A DNA stretch of 64,000 nt from Palsa-504 sp963739135 (GCA_963739135.1 CAVTZG010000018.1:124001-188000), one strand, 5' to 3'; positions 49,964-59,241 are shown, counted from the stretch's first letter. Notes: generated from the letters alone by a model not told the origin. Program-made: numbers and translations.

Positions 49964-50196
49964 TCAGACGGGAAGCGACATCTCGCCGCGGGCGAGGGCG
50001 TGAACGGCTTCGGTCGTCACCGGCTGGCCGCCGATAGCCCAGTCGCCGCTCTTGACTTCCTCGATGACGCACCACGTGACGCCGCGCATGCGCTCGCCTT
50101 CGATGGCGACCATCGCCTCGGTCAGGTCTCGCGCCATCTGCTGCTTCTGCTCGGGGTGAAGACGTTCTCGATGAGCCGGATGTTGATAAGGGGCAT
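49964..50196 (-). pseudogene. 4-oxalocrotonate tautomerase-like protein, frameshifted
   Basis: Begins MPLINIRLIENVFTP with the catalytic Pro after Met. The next codon group lacks one base (about 50148-50152), after which the family sequence continues in the adjacent frame: QKQQMARDLTEAMVAIEG, TWCVIEEVKSGDWAIGG, ending GEMSLPV at 49964. Length would be 77 residues, standard for 4-OT. Lies between the hydrolase-LuxR gene and the monooxygenase on the same strand. Confidence 0.75.
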
Positions 50197-50311
50197 CGGA
50201 GCCTCCGGGAGTCGGTGATGGACAAGCTCAAGTCCATCACCGCGCCGCCCGCGCGGCATCGAGCGTATGAGCCATCTGCGATAGCCGGATCGGGCCATCG
50301 CGGCGCTGTGG

Positions 50312-51357
50312 TTAGAGCAGGCCCGCGCGGGCGGCGGTCGCGGCGGCCGCAGTGCGTGTGGGCATCCGCAGCTTCGCCAGAATGTTCGCCACATGGCGAT
50401 GCACGGTATGCGGGCTGATCACGAGGCGCTCAGCAATCTGCGAGTCGCTCAGACCCTGCGCGACCAGGCCAAGTACTTCCCGCTCCCGGGTACTCAGCTC
50501 ACCCAGCGCGTCGGCGTCGGCTGCGTTCGCCGGCGCGGGCGGGGCCTGGATCCCGAGAAACGGCGCGACGGCGCGCAGGACAGCGTCCCCGTCACCGTGC
50601 CACGGCAGGTGGGCGTCACCCGGCAGCGTCACGAGGTCGGCGTGCGGGAGCAGCGCGGCAACCTCGCGTGCACCTCTCAGCCGCATGGCCCGGTCATGCT
50701 CACGATGCACGACGAGCGCTGGCGCGCGAACCCTCGGCAACTCGTCACTCACGTCGGTGGCGTAGATCAGTGCGAGCAGATCGGCAGCGACGCCGGCGTC
50801 GGCGGCGGCGCGCTGGGCCGCGGTGAAGGCAGCCCGGTCGTCCGCTGACCAGTTCGGGCCGAACATGTCCGCTAGCAGGCGTCTGCCCAGCCCCCAGTGC
50901 GAGCGCACCAGGTCAATCATGCCGGCCCGTGCTTGCGGCGGGCCAAGGGCGTGCCCCTGGCGTAGCTGCCGTACAGCACCAGCCGATCGACGCACTCGGG
51001 CCGCTGGGCAGCAAAGCTCACCGCGACACAACCCCCGCACGATATGCCCAGCAGCGTCACTCGCGCCAGCCCGAGCTCGTCCAGGACGGCGCACAACGTC
51101 GCATCTTCAAATTCCGGCGTGAACGTCTCGGGCGGCCGCTCCCGATCGGATATGCCGGTCCCGAGCCGGTCATACCGCACAACCATGCGCTGTGCTGCCA
51201 GGCCTTCAACAAAACGGCGCAGCGGATCAAATTGCCAGTCTTCGACCAAATGGGAAACCCACCACGCCGGCAGCACCACCGCCGGGCCGCTGCCCACCAC
51301 GGCAAAGGCGGCACGCTTCCCATCCGGCAACCGCGCGAAGCCGGTGGTCTGTCTCAT
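50312..51357 (-). pseudogene. Alpha/beta-hydrolase fused to a LuxR HTH, frameshifted
   Basis: From MRQTTGFARLPDG (51357) it reads an alpha/beta hydrolase (YDRLGTGISDRERP, nucleophile LGISCGGCVAVSFA) to about 50925. There one indel shifts frame. The rest continues with MIDLVRSHWGLGRRLLADM, ALVVHREHDRAM, PGDAHLPWHGD (catalytic His) and a C-terminal LuxR helix-turn-helix LSTREREVLGLVAQGLSD...SPHTVHRHVANIL. About 347 residues. A sensor-regulator in which a hydrolase-like domain could bind a small signal. It heads the tautomerase-monooxygenase unit. Confidence 0.78.
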
Positions 51358-51866
51358 CGGCTCACAGTAACCGCAGGCCGCCGCCGGCGCCATCGCCAGC
51401 AGACCCACCGCTCCCACTCATTGGACCAGCAGGCGGAATTGAGATGTTCTTGGCGTCGAAAAAGTCCGCTTCGAGTTCGAGGGGACGTCGGAGGGCCAGC
51501 TCGACGAGCCGCTGGCCCGGTGCGCTGCGCGGCCGTGCCGCCTGGCCGGGGGCCGACCTGGAGACGATACTCGGTTGGGTCGCGGAGGGCCGGGTACCGG
51601 AGGGCGAAGGCTAGCAGTCCGCCGGACCCCGACCCGCGGTACCGGCGGCATAAGTGATGCCCGAACAGGATAGAGACGACGAGCAATGCCAGCGCCCCTC
51701 CGGCCACCAGCAGCGCCAACCCGCCAAACAGCCCGAGGGCCTCCTTACGCCTCGACCGCAGGATGCCGACGCTAAGCCTCCACCGCGTCCACGCCCCGCG
51801 CAGCTCGCCAAAACGGTACAACGCGAAACCAGTCAGGCCGACGGCGATGAACCAAAACAACACCAT
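51354..51866 (-). CDS. Hypothetical membrane protein, uncertain C-terminus
   Basis: 170-aa frame. Residues 1-85 look real, with two spans (MVLFWFIAVGLTGFALY and LGLFGGLALLVAGGALALLV split by a basic loop). The remainder is Arg/Pro-rich and may be out-of-frame noise. Its stop overlaps the start of the hydrolase-LuxR gene (ATGA). No family recognised. Confidence 0.35.
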   Translation of the reverse strand: MVLFWFIAVGLTGFALYRFGELRGAWTRWRLSVGILRSRRKEALGLFGGLALLVAGGALALLVVSILFGHHLCRRYRGSGSGGLLAFALRYPALRDPTEYRLQVGPRPGGTAAQRTGPAARRAGPPTSPRTRSGLFRRQEHLNSACWSNEWERWVCWRWRRRRPAVTVSR

Positions 51867-52059
51867 GTAAGAGCGTGATCAGCGAGCATCGCCCCGGCCA
51901 AGATGACCAAGGTCCCTATTCGGGGTGACGATCGCCACTAAATAGTCGTTCCCGGCCTGGCCTAGGCACTCACTGCCAGGTGGTGGGCATTCCCGGAAGG
52001 CCGCCAGTGATGATCCTTCTGGATGGGACACAGCCGCTTCCGCGTCCCAGCCCGGGCGC

Positions 52060-52440
52060 GGCCGATGGCCTGGGGGAACCGCCAGCCGATCAGCCACATC
52101 GCCCCGGCACCGGCGTGGTACGGGTCGAACGAGAGCATGATCGAGGCGAGAGTGAAGACGACGAAGCCGGCGTTGTAGATCTTCACCCGGCCGTACATGT
52201 CGCCGAGCCGGCCGAGGCTGACCACGGCCACGGCCTGGACGAGCCGGTAGCCCATGATCATCCACAGCAGGTAGAAGATGCTGCCCGGGGCCAGCGGATC
52301 CAGCCCGATCCCGCGGAAGATGGCCGGCAGGGCGATGATGACGATCGAGCCGTCCAGCGTCGCCTGGACATGGAGGCGGTCGTATTCGTCAGCGCCACCC
52401 ATCGGTAGCGATCGCTCACCGCGGCTGGCCGCTTCGCCAT
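52060..52440 (-). pseudogene. MFS drug transporter, N-terminal fragment, frameshifted
   Basis: Starts MAKRPAAVSDRYRWVALTNT, loses frame at about 52385, then continues LDGSIVIIALPAIFRGIGLD, WMIMGYRLVQAVAVVSLGRL and GDMYGRVKIYNAGFVVFTLAS. These are the first three or four helices of a 14-helix-type drug exporter with motif A GRLGDMYGRVK. Similarity ends near 52070. It lies 39 bases downstream of the MarR gene, the usual repressor-exporter pair, now inactive. Confidence 0.75.
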
Positions 52441-52479
52441 TCGCTCTCCTCGTTTCGCGCCCCCAGGGTCGCTCAGCCC

Positions 52480-52917
52480 TCAGATGCTCTCGGCCAGGCG
52501 TTCGATCAGCGGTGCGGCCGCCATCAGCTGGCCCAGTTCCGCGGGTGTGAACCCTGCCGCCAGCGCCTGCGCCAGCTGGGCGATCCGCGCGTTGCGCTTG
52601 TCGCTGAGCGCGGACAGGCCCGCTTCGGTGACCGACATGACCGCGCGCCTGCCGTCGGCGGGGTCGGACTGGCGCTTGACCAGGCCACGCGCTTCCAGCG
52701 TGCTCAGCGTCGCTCCCATCGACTGCGCGCTGATCTGCTCGGCCCTGGCCAGTGCGGTCACCGTGGCCGGGCCGCCGCGCTCCAGCTTCCGGAGCGCCGA
52801 GGACTCCGGCAGCGACAGCTCGCCTGGGGCCGGCACCTGCCGGAGCCGCCGCTTGAACAGGCCCACGCTCAGGTACACGGCCGCAGCTACCTCTTCGACT
52901 TCATGCTCCGCGTGCAT
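52480..52917 (-). CDS. MarR-family transcriptional regulator
   Basis: A 145-aa winged-helix repressor: LSLPESSALRKLERGGPATV, ALARAEQISAQSMGATLSTL (recognition helix) and LVKRQSDPADGRRAVMSVTE (wing, with the conserved DxRR). Intact. A dyad overlaps the region 12-39 bases upstream of its ATG, so autoregulation is likely. Its natural target, the downstream exporter, is truncated. Ligand unknown. Confidence 0.9.
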   Translation of the reverse strand: MHAEHEVEEVAAAVYLSVGLFKRRLRQVPAPGELSLPESSALRKLERGGPATVTALARAEQISAQSMGATLSTLEARGLVKRQSDPADGRRAVMSVTEAGLSALSDKRNARIAQLAQALAAGFTPAELGQLMAAAPLIERLAESI

Positions 52918-52928
52918 ATGCCAAGGCT

Positions 52929-52956
52929 AACCTTACAAGCTCAATATTGCAAGGTT
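52929..52956. promoter_or_regulatory. MarR operator candidate
   Basis: AACCTTACAA (52929-52938) and TTGCAAGGTT (52947-52956) form an inverted repeat with 9 of 10 positions paired and an 8-base AT-rich spacer, directly upstream of the MarR gene. Confidence 0.7.
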
Positions 52957-52989
52957 GGACTTTCTAATTCAGCCCGATCGGCGAAGACG

Positions 52990-53055
52990 TCAGTTGACGT
53001 GGATGTCGAGGTGGAGGCGGTTCTTGACCACCTTGGCGTCCGATGAGTCTTCGGG
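52990..53055 (-). pseudogene. Tail of a VOC/glyoxalase-family protein
   Basis: The minus strand reads AKVVKNRLHLDIHVN then stop, matching the KxVKNRLHLDxxV segment typical of small VOC-superfamily (glyoxalase/dioxygenase) proteins, in which it normally lies mid-protein. About 20 codons only. Confidence 0.35.
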
Positions 53056-53071
53056 TCTGCTGCACATACAG

Positions 53072-53098
53072 CGGCCGGGCCCCTCGGGGGCCCGGCCG
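53072..53098. terminator. Strong GC hairpin terminator
   Basis: CGGCCGGGCCCC (53072-53083) pairs perfectly over 12 bp with 53087-53098 around a 3-base loop. No T-run follows. It separates gene remnants; probably the terminator of a lost gene. Confidence 0.65.
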
Positions 53099-53169
53099 TG
53101 TTGCCGACGGTTAGACGGCGACGTCCTGGTAGGCGAGCGGCGTGCTGGCCGCGGTCATGTCAGCGGTGA

Positions 53170-53533
53170 TCGGGGAGGGCTTGAGCGAGATGGCCCAGAC
53201 GGCAACCCGGCTGGTGGTGCTGGGCCGGGGCCGGCCATCAGCCAGACCAGCGTCGCGGACCTCACCGGCCAGGCGGCCGCGGGCGGCGTGCTGGTCCGCA
53301 CCCCGGAGACCGTGCGGCTCGGCCAGCTGCTCGCCGCTCCCGGCATCACGGTCATAAACGACGGAACGGACCTGCTGCGTGTCTCCGGCACCACCGCCGA
53401 ACAGATCGGCACCGCGGCCTGGCGGGCTCACCTGCCCGTCTACGAGCTCACCCCCACCCACGCTTCGCTCGAGGAGGCCTTCATGCGAGTGACCCAGGAC
53501 AGCATCGAGTACCACGCCGGAGCGGCGCGATGA
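53170..53533 (+). pseudogene. ABC transporter ATPase, C-terminal fragment
   Basis: Reads LSEMAQTATRLVVLGRGR (just after the H-loop of an ABC ATPase), then a frameshift at about 53230-53240, then SVADLTGQAAAGGVLVRT and a C-terminal domain ending PTHASLEEAFMRVTQDS. This is the tail of a DrrA/daunorubicin-type exporter ATPase. Walker A, signature and Walker B are gone. Coupled by an ATGA overlap to the permease remnant. Confidence 0.7.
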
Positions 53534-54036
53534 GCGCCGTCATGCAGACCAGGCCAGTGCCGGATCAGGGGGCGCCGGATCAGGGGCGTGCTGGTGGGCT
53601 TGATGCTGCCGTTGAGCCTGCTGGCCGCGGTGGCCGAGTCCTTCGTGGCGACGGCCCTGGAGTCCTCTCGGGGCGGTTCGGCCATTTCGCTGACCGACCC
53701 GGGCGTGCTGCGAGAGGTGGTCGGCGCGTCGTTGTACCTGACGGTGATCGCCGTCATCGGCCTGGCCCTGGGCGCCCTGCTCCGCCTGACGGCGGCTGGC
53801 CTGTCGGTGTTCGCCGCGGTGTTCCTCGTGGTGCCGCTCGTGGCGGCCTACCTTCCGCAGAGCATCAAGGGGGTGACCGCTACCTGCCGTCCAACGCTGG
53901 CGGGGCCATCTGGGGGGCCGGGAACCTGTTCGGCGGGCATCAGCTGGGCCCGTGGACCGGGTTCGCGGTGCTGTGTGGCTACGCGGTCGCGCTGACCGAC
54001 GCGGCCGCCTGGCGGCTGCGCCGCCGCGACGCCTGA
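53530..54036 (+). pseudogene. ABC-2 type permease, internally deleted and frameshifted
   Basis: Starts MSAVMQTRPVPDQG, the usual opening before the first membrane helix. It jumps near 53585 into a different frame (LPLSLLAAVAESFVAT, LYLTVIAVIGLALGALLRLT, VFAAVFLVVPLVAAYLP), then shifts again near 53880 to LPSNAGGAIWGAGNLFG and a final helix ending AAWRLRRRDA. About half the permease is missing. Partner of the ATPase remnant. Confidence 0.65.
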
Positions 54037-54192
54037 GTACCCGGAAAGGCTGTGAGGATACAAGTATGTCCGTCTGGACGCCGGTCGAGAACCCGGGAAC
54101 GCGCCCGCCGCATTCCCGGGCCTTCGATATCGAGTGAATGTCTGACGGCGAGCACTGGGCCGACGTCGATCGTGGTTCGGGACCCGTTCGGA

Positions 54193-55221
54193 TCAGGAAC
54201 TGCTCTTCGAGGGGTTCGGCACGCCGAGGTAGGGGAACTCGGTCAGGAGGTCGTCGTGCGGCTTGAGGCCGGCCGGCGGGATCTTGCCGTTGCTCAGCCA
54301 GGCGAAGCGCAGGCTGTAGACGTCGTTGGTGAGCACCCGGCCGTTGGGGTAGGTGGCGGGCTGGGTGCGGTCGTAGTGCAGGATGTCGGGCAGGACCTGC
54401 AGGGCTGCTGCCGTGGCCTGCTCGGGGGTGTAGCCGCCGGCGTTTTGCAGGATCGCCGACCACGGGTCCAGGTAGTTGGCCACGTCGTCGGCGGGCTGGC
54501 GGGAGTTGAAGAGGTTCTTCTCGCCGTCGGGGTTGATGAACGGGTTGATGGTCGGGTTCCCGCCGCGGTCCATCTGCTCGAGCACGCCGTCCTGGTGCCG
54601 GCTGATCGAGGCCCAGACGCCGATGACCGGGCCGCCGAGCAGGTCGTCGGGGACCTCCAGCACGATGGAGTCGACGTTGTTGTCGGCGAAGTCGTCGTGC
54701 CCGGTCCAGGCGAAGCCGTGCAGGGCGCCTTCGACGTCGGCGAAGAACGGGTCGCTGCGCAGCCCGGTGAACATCCGGATCCCGTTTGCCGTCACGGGCT
54801 GGGCGGTGCCGTCGAAGCTGACCGGGATGCCTGCGGCGAGCACCTCGCCGCCGGGTTCGGCCTGGCGGGCCTGGGCGCCGGTGGCGTACCAGGCGGTGCC
54901 GGTCTGCTTGCCGTTGTCGTATTCGGAGAAGACGAACGTGAACGCGATGTCGGCGTGGTTGTCGCCGTCGGTGTCGATGTTGATCCGGTAGACCGCGCCG
55001 GGGTAGAACTCCGGGCCGGTCACGGGGGCGGGGATCGGGGGCGGGGCGCTGGTCGGGTTGGAGTCCATGATCAGCACGGTGGTGCCGGGGTGGTGACGGT
55101 GCAGCAGTGTGTGGTGATGTTCGGTGCTGGCGGACGCCGGGAAGACGAACACGTCGGTGAGGTCCAGGCGACGGTCGTCGCCGGGGAACTTGAGGTTATC
55201 GGCGCTGAAGTGGTTAGACAT
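54193..55221 (-). CDS. DUF4331-family protein
   Basis: A 342-aa protein with the family signature MSNHFSADNLKFPGDDRRLD, DLTDVFVFPA, VLIMDSNPTSAP, YRINIDTDGDNHADIAFTF and FAWTGHDDFADNN. The family is widespread in actinobacteria and of unknown function; the first residues resemble the SHR-D-PL opening of other DUF4331 members. Complete. No signal peptide seen here. Same strand as the hydrolase upstream (26 bases apart), so probably co-transcribed. Confidence 0.87.
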   Translation of the reverse strand: MSNHFSADNLKFPGDDRRLDLTDVFVFPASASTEHHHTLLHRHHPGTTVLIMDSNPTSAPPPIPAPVTGPEFYPGAVYRINIDTDGDNHADIAFTFVFSEYDNGKQTGTAWYATGAQARQAEPGGEVLAAGIPVSFDGTAQPVTANGIRMFTGLRSDPFFADVEGALHGFAWTGHDDFADNNVDSIVLEVPDDLLGGPVIGVWASISRHQDGVLEQMDRGGNPTINPFINPDGEKNLFNSRQPADDVANYLDPWSAILQNAGGYTPEQATAAALQVLPDILHYDRTQPATYPNGRVLTNDVYSLRFAWLSNGKIPPAGLKPHDDLLTEFPYLGVPNPSKSSS

Positions 55222-55247
55222 GATGACTCCTTGGGTGGTTGCTTGTG

Positions 55248-56081
55248 TCAGTTGCGGATGAAGTCCAGCAGTGCCGTGTTGACCTGGGCGGCGTGGGTCC
55301 AGGCGATGGCGTGCGGGCCGCCCTCGATGATGCCGAGTTGCATGTCCTTGATCAGGCCGGGCAGCCGCTGGCCGGTCTTGTCGATCGGCAGCACCTGGTC
55401 GGCGTCGCCCTGCACGACCAGGACGGGCACGTCGATCTCGGGCAGGTCGTCGCGGAAGTCGGTGGTCCAGGTGCTGATGCAGGCCACCGCGGCGGCGGCG
55501 GAGGCGGTCACGGCGAGGTTCCAGCTGGCCTGGTAGGCCTGGTCGCTGACCAGGGTGCCGCGCAGGGTGTCGATGTTGTAGAAGTTGTCCAGGAACCCCT
55601 TCATCCAGGCCGGGGTATCGGCCCGGGCGGCCTGGGCGAACCCGTCGAACAGGCTTTGCGGCACCCCGTCGGGGTTGTCGGGCGTCTGCATCAGGAACGG
55701 CGGGATCGGGGACAGCAGTACGCCCTTGGCGATCCGGGCCGAGCCGTAGCGGCCCAGGTAGCGGGTGACCTCGCCGGTTCCCATGGAGTGCCCGGCCAGC
55801 ACGGCGTCGCGCAGGTCCAGGTGCTCAAGCAGGGCGGACAGGTCGGCGGCGAAGGTGTCGTAGTCGTAGCCGACGGCCGGCTGGCTGGACTGGCCGAACC
55901 CGCGCCGGTCATAGGTGATGACCCGATACCCGGCGTCCAGCAGGACCGGGACCTGCCTGTCCCAGGCGCGGCCACTGAGCGGGTAGCCGTGGATCAGCAC
56001 GACGGGCTGGCCGGTGCCATGGTCCTCGTAGTAGATCTCGATGTCGGCATGGTTTTCCTGGCCGACGGTGACGGTGGGCAT
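55248..56081 (-). CDS. Alpha/beta hydrolase (haloperoxidase-type)
   Basis: A 277-aa hydrolase starting MPTVTVGQENHADIEIYYED (56081, after AAGGA). It shows LIHGYPLSGRAWD, nucleophile GHSMGTGEVTRYL, Asp in QGDADQVLPI and His in GGPHAIAWTH. Third member of the haloperoxidase-like family in the window, more distant than the other two. The in-frame extension to 56285 is not conserved. Forms a unit with the DUF4331 gene. Confidence 0.85.
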   Translation of the reverse strand: MPTVTVGQENHADIEIYYEDHGTGQPVVLIHGYPLSGRAWDRQVPVLLDAGYRVITYDRRGFGQSSQPAVGYDYDTFAADLSALLEHLDLRDAVLAGHSMGTGEVTRYLGRYGSARIAKGVLLSPIPPFLMQTPDNPDGVPQSLFDGFAQAARADTPAWMKGFLDNFYNIDTLRGTLVSDQAYQASWNLAVTASAAAAVACISTWTTDFRDDLPEIDVPVLVVQGDADQVLPIDKTGQRLPGLIKDMQLGIIEGGPHAIAWTHAAQVNTALLDFIRN

Positions 56082-56472
56082 GGGGCTTCCTTCCGCTGGC
56101 GGGGATGGCCGGCGCCTGCGGGGCGAGGCGTCGGCCCATTTGATCTGCGGGATTTGTACTTGCCTCAGCGTCGCGCTCCGGGCGGCGCGTCGCGCCCGTG
56201 GTAATACTGGCCGGTACTCTGGTCTGCGGTCCGGGCCACGCCAGTACTCGCTCTGAACTATCTGCTGAGCGTTCATCTGCACCACGCTGAACGAACATTC
56301 GCTTGCTGCACATGCAGCACGATGTAGGCTGGCGGGCGGGCGTCAGTGGTGTCTGCCTGGGAGGCCCTGTGAGCGCTCATGCCTGGCCGGGCGACCGCAG
56401 CGCGGCGTTCCGGTGTCCACCTGGCCGCAGTGGGCGGTGCCGCCGCCACGATTGCTGTGTGGCGCCAGGCCG
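56082..56472. other. Divergent promoter region between hydrolase and LAL regulator
   Basis: Non-coding. It holds the dyad TGCTGC-ACAT-GCAGCA at 56304-56319, about midway between the two starts. A related sequence (TGCTGCACATACAGC) occurs at about 53057-53072. No GGTGA-type site is present here. Confidence 0.4.
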
Positions 56473-59241
56473 ATGACGGCAGATTCTGGGCTCGGGGGCC
56501 CCGCAGCAGGGCTAACGGGCCGGCTCAGTGAACGTCGCGTGCTTGACCGGTTCGTCGCTGACGTGCGGGCTGGTGAGGGCCGGGCACTGGTGCTGCGTGG
56601 TGAGCCCGGCGTGGGCAAGACCGTGCTGCTGGACTACCTGGCCGGGCGGGCCTCGGGGTGCCGGGTAGTGCGGGCGGCGGGCGTGCAGTCGGAAATGGAG
56701 CTGGCGTTCGCGGGGCTGCATCAGCTGTGCGCGCCGATGCTGGATCATGCTGAGTCTCTTCCGGTGCCGCAGCGTGAGGCGCTGCGGACCGCGTTCGGCC
56801 TGGCCGCCGCTCCGGTGCCGGACCGGTTCTTGGTGGGCCTGGCCGTGCTGGGTTTGCTGGCGGAGACCGCGGGGGAACGTCCGCTGGTGTGCGTGGTGGA
56901 TGACCAGCAGTGGCTGGATCACGCCTCAGCGCAGGCGCTGGGGTTCGCGGCGCGCCGGCTGGCGGCCGACCCGGTGGGCCTGGTGTTCGCGGCGCGGGTC
57001 CCGGGCGAGGACGTGGCCGGGCTGCCGGAGCTCGTGGTGGAGGGCCTGGCCGAGGACGATGCGCAGGCGCTGCTGGAGTCGGTGCTGACCGGGCCGCTGG
57101 ACGCGCGGGTCCGGGACCGGGTCATCGCCGACGCGCACGGGAACCCGCTGGCGTTGCTGGAGCTGCCGCGAGGGCTGACGCAATCGCAGCTGACGGGCGG
57201 GTTCGGGCTCACCAGCGCGGTACCGCTGGACGGGCGGATCGAGGAGAGCTTCGGGCGGCAGCTGGAGGCGTTGCCAGCGCAGACCCGGCGGCTGGTGCAG
57301 CTGGCGGCGGCTGATCCGTCCGGCGATCCGGTGCTGGTGTGGCGGGCGGCCGGCCGGCTCGCGATCGGCGCCGGGGCGGCGGGGCCGGCGGTGGAGGCGG
57401 GGCTCGCAGAGTTCGGCGCGCGGGTGCGGTTCCGGCATCCGCTGGTGCGCTCGGCGGCCTACCGGTCAGCATCGGTCCAGACGAGGCAGGAGCTGCACGG
57501 CGCGCTGGCCGAGGCCACCGACCCGGCTGTCGATCCTGATCGGCGGGCCTGGCACCGTGCCCAGGCCACGCCGGGCCCAGATGAGCAAGTTGCCGCCGAA
57601 CTTGAGCAGTCCGCAGGCCGGGCACAGCGCCGCGGTGGTCTCGTGGCGGCGGCCGCGTTCCTGGAGCGGTCCGCCGGGCTGACGCTCGACCCGGCGCGCC
57701 GCGCACAGCGGGCGCTGGCCGCAGCGCAAGCCAAGCACCGGGCTGGCGCCCCTGACACCGCGCTCGGCCTGCTGGCCATGGCACAGGCCGGGCCGCTGGA
57801 TGAACTGCAGCGTGCCCGAGGCGACCTGTTGCGGGCGCAGATCGCGTTCGCCTCAAGTCATGGCCGTGACGCGCCCCCGCTCATGCTCAGCGCGGCCAAG
57901 CAGCTCGAGGCGCTGGACGTCGGGCTGGCCCGCGAGACCTACCTGGAGGCGTTCACCGCCGCGCTGTTCGTCGGCCGCCTGTCTCCGGCGGTCGGGGACG
58001 TGGCCAGAGCCGCACGTATGGCGCCCGCGCCACTGACCCGGGGGCGCGCCCCCGATCTGCTCCTGGACGGCCTGGCGCTGCTGGTCACGGAGGGCTATGC
58101 GGCCGGGACGCCCACCCTGAGACGGGCGCTGCTCGCCTTCCGCAGTCAGGACATCTCGGCGGAGGAGGGGCTGAGCTGGCTGTGGCTCGCCGAACGGGCG
58201 GCCATGGCGGTGTGGGACGACGAGACATGGCACATCCTGGCCAGCCGTCACGTCAAGCTCGCGCGTGACGCGGGGGCACTCAGTGAGCTCCCGCTGGCGG
58301 TCCGGTCCCGCATCCTCCTGCACGCACACGCGGGCGAGCTGGCGGAGGGCGCGGCGCTCATCGCGGAGGCGCAGGTAGTCGCCGACGTGACCGGGAGCCA
58401 GCTCGCGCCCTACGGTGCCACAGGCGTCGCCGCGTGGCGGGGCCGCGAGGCCGAGGCTGCCGAACTAATCCAGGCCAACATGGACGGCGTGACGAGCCGT
58501 GGCGAGGGGAGGGGAGTGACCAGCCAGTACTCCGCCGCCTTGCTATACAACGGCCTCGGCCACTACGACAAGGCCCTCGCCGCCGCGGAGCTGGCGTGCG
58601 AGTACGACGACATTGGCGTCCTCGGATGGTCGCTTACCGAGCTGGTCGAGGCGGCCGTCCGCAGCGGCCAGCCCGCGCGCGCATCCGACGCTCTCCAGCG
58701 GCTTTCCGAGACGACCCGCGCCAGCGGCACCGACTGGGCGCTTGGCGCCGAGGCGCGCTCGCGTGCCCTGCTGAGTGAGGGTGAAGCCGCCGAGAACTGC
58801 TATCGCGAGGCGATCGAGCGGCTCGGCCGTACCCGCATGCGCCCGGCCGTGGCCCGCGCCCACCTCCTGTACGGCGAATGGCTGCGCCGCGAGAACCGGC
58901 GCCGGGACGCCCGCGCCGAGCTGCGGACCGCCCATGGCCTGTTCACCACGATGGGCATCGAGGCGTTCGCCGAGCGGGCCCGGCGTGAGCTGCTGGCCAC
59001 CGGCGAAACGGTGCGCAAGCGGACGGTCGAGACGGCCAGCGAGCTCACCGCCCAGGAGGCGCACATCGCCCGGCTCGCCGTCGACGACCGCACCAACGCG
59101 GAGATCAGCGCCCAGCTATTCCTCAGCACCCGGACCGTCGAATGGCATCTCAGCAAGGTGTACACCAAGCTCGGAGTCGGCTCACGCCGAGAGCTGCGGC
59201 GGGCCCTGGCCGGCCTCGGGCAGGCAGACCCACAGGCCTAG
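56473..59241 (+). CDS. LuxR-family regulator with AAA-type ATPase domain
   Basis: A 922-aa LAL-class regulator. P-loop LRGEPGVGKTVLL (about 41-53), VRAAGVQSEMELAFAGLHQL, Walker B LVCVVDDQQWLD, the DxxA...LGFAARRL sensor segment, a long helical repeat region, and a C-terminal LuxR helix-turn-helix LTAQEAHIARLAVDD...TRTVEWHLSKVYTKLGV (about 865-920). Different subfamily from the 16282 regulator (cyclase/AfsR-like helper type). Start ATG 56473 rather than GTG 56413, since family homology starts near LTGRLSERRVL. Target genes unknown; the divergent hydrolase-DUF4331 pair is a candidate. Confidence 0.9.
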   Translation: MTADSGLGGPAAGLTGRLSERRVLDRFVADVRAGEGRALVLRGEPGVGKTVLLDYLAGRASGCRVVRAAGVQSEMELAFAGLHQLCAPMLDHAESLPVPQREALRTAFGLAAAPVPDRFLVGLAVLGLLAETAGERPLVCVVDDQQWLDHASAQALGFAARRLAADPVGLVFAARVPGEDVAGLPELVVEGLAEDDAQALLESVLTGPLDARVRDRVIADAHGNPLALLELPRGLTQSQLTGGFGLTSAVPLDGRIEESFGRQLEALPAQTRRLVQLAAADPSGDPVLVWRAAGRLAIGAGAAGPAVEAGLAEFGARVRFRHPLVRSAAYRSASVQTRQELHGALAEATDPAVDPDRRAWHRAQATPGPDEQVAAELEQSAGRAQRRGGLVAAAAFLERSAGLTLDPARRAQRALAAAQAKHRAGAPDTALGLLAMAQAGPLDELQRARGDLLRAQIAFASSHGRDAPPLMLSAAKQLEALDVGLARETYLEAFTAALFVGRLSPAVGDVARAARMAPAPLTRGRAPDLLLDGLALLVTEGYAAGTPTLRRALLAFRSQDISAEEGLSWLWLAERAAMAVWDDETWHILASRHVKLARDAGALSELPLAVRSRILLHAHAGELAEGAALIAEAQVVADVTGSQLAPYGATGVAAWRGREAEAAELIQANMDGVTSRGEGRGVTSQYSAALLYNGLGHYDKALAAAELACEYDDIGVLGWSLTELVEAAVRSGQPARASDALQRLSETTRASGTDWALGAEARSRALLSEGEAAENCYREAIERLGRTRMRPAVARAHLLYGEWLRRENRRRDARAELRTAHGLFTTMGIEAFAERARRELLATGETVRKRTVETASELTAQEAHIARLAVDDRTNAEISAQLFLSTRTVEWHLSKVYTKLGVGSRRELRRALAGLGQADPQA

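Noticed and set aside
50000..50030. GTCACCGGCTGGCC resembling operator half-sites
   Set aside because: It is inside the tautomerase coding sequence and lacks the GGTGATTCG half.
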